Assembly (NCBI GenBank): GCA_937954195.1
Contig: CALFYR010000120.1
Span: 1-5,526, forward strand
Direction of reading: 5' to 3'
Length of the DNA: 5,526 nucleotides
Source of the DNA: an uncultured Dehalococcoidia bacterium
GTDB taxonomy: Bacteria > Chloroflexota > Dehalococcoidia > Tepidiformales > Tepidiformaceae
A model generated the notes under the pieces. It had not been told where the DNA came from and searched no databases. It saw nothing but the letters and a program-made list of their open reading frames with translations. How positions within the stretch are numbered: position 1 is the stretch's first letter; each line of letters starts with the position of its first letter. Both the position numbers and the translations under genes were made by a program. Shown piece after piece: positions 3,811 through 5,526 of this stretch.

Positions 3811-5334
3811 GTGGATTCCCAACTCGCGAATGCTGTGAAGGACCGGATTTCGGCCATCGAGGCCGACCGAATCGTGCAGCGCATTTGGGATGCCGACCAC
3901 ACGGTCTGGAGCGATGACCCCACGGAGATCAGCGACCGCGTTGGATGGCTCCGCGTGCACGACGCGACGCTCGCTGAATGCGAAGAGATTGCCCGGTTCG
4001 CGCGGCTGACCGTTGGCGAGGGCTTCGAAGCCGTCGTGCTCTTGGGCATGGGCGGTTCGAGCCTGGCGCCGGAAGTCTTCGCCACCTCGTTCGCCGCCGC
4101 CAGCCCGCGCCTGTTCGTGCTTGATTCGACGGACCCGCGGCAGATAGCGGCCGCCGAAGCCGAATTTGAGCTGGAGAAGGCGCTGTTCGTCGTTTCCAGC
4201 AAGTCCGGCGGGACGATTGAGACGCGCAGCCAGCTCGAGTACTTCTGGCAGAAGGCTCCGAACGGCCGGCAATTCATCGCGATTACGGACCCCGGCAGCG
4301 AACTCGCGCGGATTGGGGAGGGACGCGGCTTCCGCCGGGTGTTCCTGAACGACCCCAACATCGGCGGACGCTACTCGGCTCTCTCGTACTTCGGGATGGT
4401 GCCGGCCGCGCTCTGCGGCATCGATATCGGCGCCATCCTCCGGGGGGCGCAGGGCATGGCGGAACGCTGCGGTCCGATGGCGCCGGTGGCGGAGAACCCC
4501 GGGGTCGAACTTGGCGCGTTAATGGGCGAGGCAGCGCTCGCCGGCCGGGACAAACTCACGCTGGTCCTCCCTGAAGCGATTGAGACGCTGGGCCACTGGA
4601 TCGAACAACTGGTGGCCGAATCCACCGGCAAGCACGCGCGCGGAATCCTGCCGATCGAGCGCGAAGAACTGGGCGAACCGGGCGTCTACGGAGATGACCG
4701 GCTGTTCGTCGGAGTTGGCGCCCACCCCGGGTTCGAGGAACTGGAAGCGCGGGGCCATCCGGTCCTTCTGCTGCCGGCGGCCGGCCCGGAGGACCTCGGC
4801 GCGGAGATGTTCCGCTGGATGTTCGCGACGGCGGTCGCGGGCTACGTCCTCCAGTTGAACCCGTTCGACCAGCCCAATGTGGAGGAGGCGAAGAAGGCCA
4901 CATCCGAGGTGCTGAAGGGCCGCCCGGTCGTCGCTACGACTCCCCCGCTGGCGGAGGTGCTGTCGACTGTCCACAGTGGTGACTACGTGGCTATCCTCGC
5001 GTACTTGCCCCGGAGCCCACAGCTCGCCGCCCGGCTCGAACGCGTGCGCCATGCCCTCCGCGAACGGTATCGCGTGGCGACCACCATCGGGTTTGGTCCC
5101 CGCTACCTGCACTCCACGGGCCAGCTTCACAAGGGCGGGCCAAACGATGGGGTGTTCATCCTCGTCGATGACCCGGCAGAGGAAGACCTGGAGATCCCGG
5201 GCGCGCCCTATACATTCCGGCAACTGGAAGAAGCCCAGGCGCTTGGCGACCTTTCCGCGCTGAAGCACCACGGCCGGCGCGTGGCCCGGGTGTCTCTCGC
5301 CGAGCTGGAATCGCTCGTACGGGCGCGGGATTAG
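3811..5334 (+). CDS. pgi: Glucose-6-phosphate isomerase, of the type found in transaldolase/isomerase fusions
   Basis: A 507-residue cytoplasmic enzyme interconverting glucose 6-phosphate and fructose 6-phosphate. Sugar-phosphate isomerase motifs appear in order: LLGMGGSSLAPEVF (77-90), VVSSKSGGTIET (127-138) for phosphate binding, and GGRYSALSYFG (185-195). E270-STGKH matches the ESxGK motif with the catalytic base, and NPFDQPNVEEAKK (350-362) matches the second PGI signature. H434-STGQLHKGG lies in a further C-terminal part of about 145 residues, ending with IPGAPYTF and GRRVARVSL. This C-terminal layout matches what I know of the isomerase half of bifunctional transaldolase/isomerase proteins, but no transaldolase part is present here. 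The GTG start has GAGAGG five bases upstream; the next in-frame Met is residue 80, inside the fold. malQ follows after four bases, so the two are probably co-transcribed. Confidence 0.9.
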   Translation: MDSQLANAVKDRISAIEADRIVQRIWDADHTVWSDDPTEISDRVGWLRVHDATLAECEEIARFARLTVGEGFEAVVLLGMGGSSLAPEVFATSFAAASPRLFVLDSTDPRQIAAAEAEFELEKALFVVSSKSGGTIETRSQLEYFWQKAPNGRQFIAITDPGSELARIGEGRGFRRVFLNDPNIGGRYSALSYFGMVPAALCGIDIGAILRGAQGMAERCGPMAPVAENPGVELGALMGEAALAGRDKLTLVLPEAIETLGHWIEQLVAESTGKHARGILPIEREELGEPGVYGDDRLFVGVGAHPGFEELEARGHPVLLLPAAGPEDLGAEMFRWMFATAVAGYVLQLNPFDQPNVEEAKKATSEVLKGRPVVATTPPLAEVLSTVHSGDYVAILAYLPRSPQLAARLERVRHALRERYRVATTIGFGPRYLHSTGQLHKGGPNDGVFILVDDPAEEDLEIPGAPYTFRQLEEAQALGDLSALKHHGRRVARVSLAELESLVRARD

Positions 5335-5338
5335 CCGC

Positions 5339-5526
5339 GTGACCCGACGAGCCGGAGTCCTGCTGCACCTGACCTCGTTGCCCGGCGCGGGCGACCTCGG
5401 CTCCGAGGCGTACCGGTTCGTGGATTCACTCCAGCGCGCCGGCCAGGCGATCTGGCAGATGCTCCCGGTGGGCCCGCCGGGCCCCTCCGATTCGCCGTAC
5501 GCGGCCCGGTCGGCCTTCGCAGGTGA
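5339..5526 (+). CDS. malQ: 4-alpha-glucanotransferase (amylomaltase), N-terminal part, cut by window end
   Basis: The first 62 codons of a GH77 enzyme, which transfers alpha-1,4-glucan segments between maltodextrins and releases glucose. The family opening is clear: RAGVLLHLTSLPG (4-16), GDLGSEAYRFVDSLQRAGQ (18-36), IWQMLPVGP (38-46) and SDSPYAARSAFAG (50-62). The stretch before GDLG (LPGAGDLG) seems about three residues shorter than the common LPGxxGIGDLG form. The GTG start lies four bases after the isomerase stop with no strong ribosome binding site, which points to translational coupling. Catalytic residues lie beyond the window. With the isomerase it suggests a glycogen or maltodextrin utilisation operon feeding glycolysis. 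Confidence 0.9.
   Translation, partial: MTRRAGVLLHLTSLPGAGDLGSEAYRFVDSLQRAGQAIWQMLPVGPPGPSDSPYAARSAFAG

Noticed and set aside
3507..4361. 284-codon minus-strand open frame
   Set aside because: It lies opposite the 5' half of the isomerase gene and the 53-aa gene. Its translation is Ser/Arg/Ala-rich with no recognisable motif, as expected for an antisense shadow in GC-rich DNA.

Overview
The window is GC-rich and densely coded, with strong Shine-Dalgarno sites and frequent GTG or TTG starts. The gene set suggests a free-living bacterium that makes peptidoglycan, most likely of the Chloroflexota. This placement is an inference. It rests on the glucose-6-phosphate isomerase, which resembles the isomerase half of transaldolase/isomerase fusion proteins, and on the style of the class A penicillin-binding protein tail. 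No rRNA, tRNA or other marker confirms it.

Layout. Positions 1-975 hold the C-terminal end of a class A penicillin-binding protein whose start lies outside the window. A PaaI/THEM2-like hotdog thioesterase (1030-1398) and a two-domain rhodanese-type sulfurtransferase (1448-2281) follow on the same strand. Each has its own good ribosome binding site and a similar short motif upstream. A perfect 11-bp hairpin (2311-2335) closes this plus-strand block and can also terminate the minus-strand block that converges on it.

Positions 2362-3310 carry the most unusual part: three small paralogous genes in tandem on the minus strand (82, 77 and 63 aa). Each encodes a four-cysteine, zinc-finger-like core, Cys-x2-Cys-x17/18-Cys-x3-Cys, with shared YDWR+SPS and KMTYC segments. 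A 265-bp divergent intergenic region (3311-3575) follows. It contains a cluster of imperfect repeats built on CACTAAGGGGAAACCC. A likely 53-aa plus-strand gene of unknown function lies beyond it (3576-3737).

Positions 3811-5334 encode a stand-alone glucose-6-phosphate isomerase with a candidate promoter and a perfect hairpin just before its ribosome binding site. Four bases after it begins malQ (4-alpha-glucanotransferase), cut off by the window end. These two form a probable operon linking alpha-glucan breakdown to glycolysis. The other plus-strand genes are ordinary housekeeping or accessory metabolism with no obvious link to each other. The tandem zinc-finger family and its neighbouring repeat cluster are the best candidates for something undescribed.
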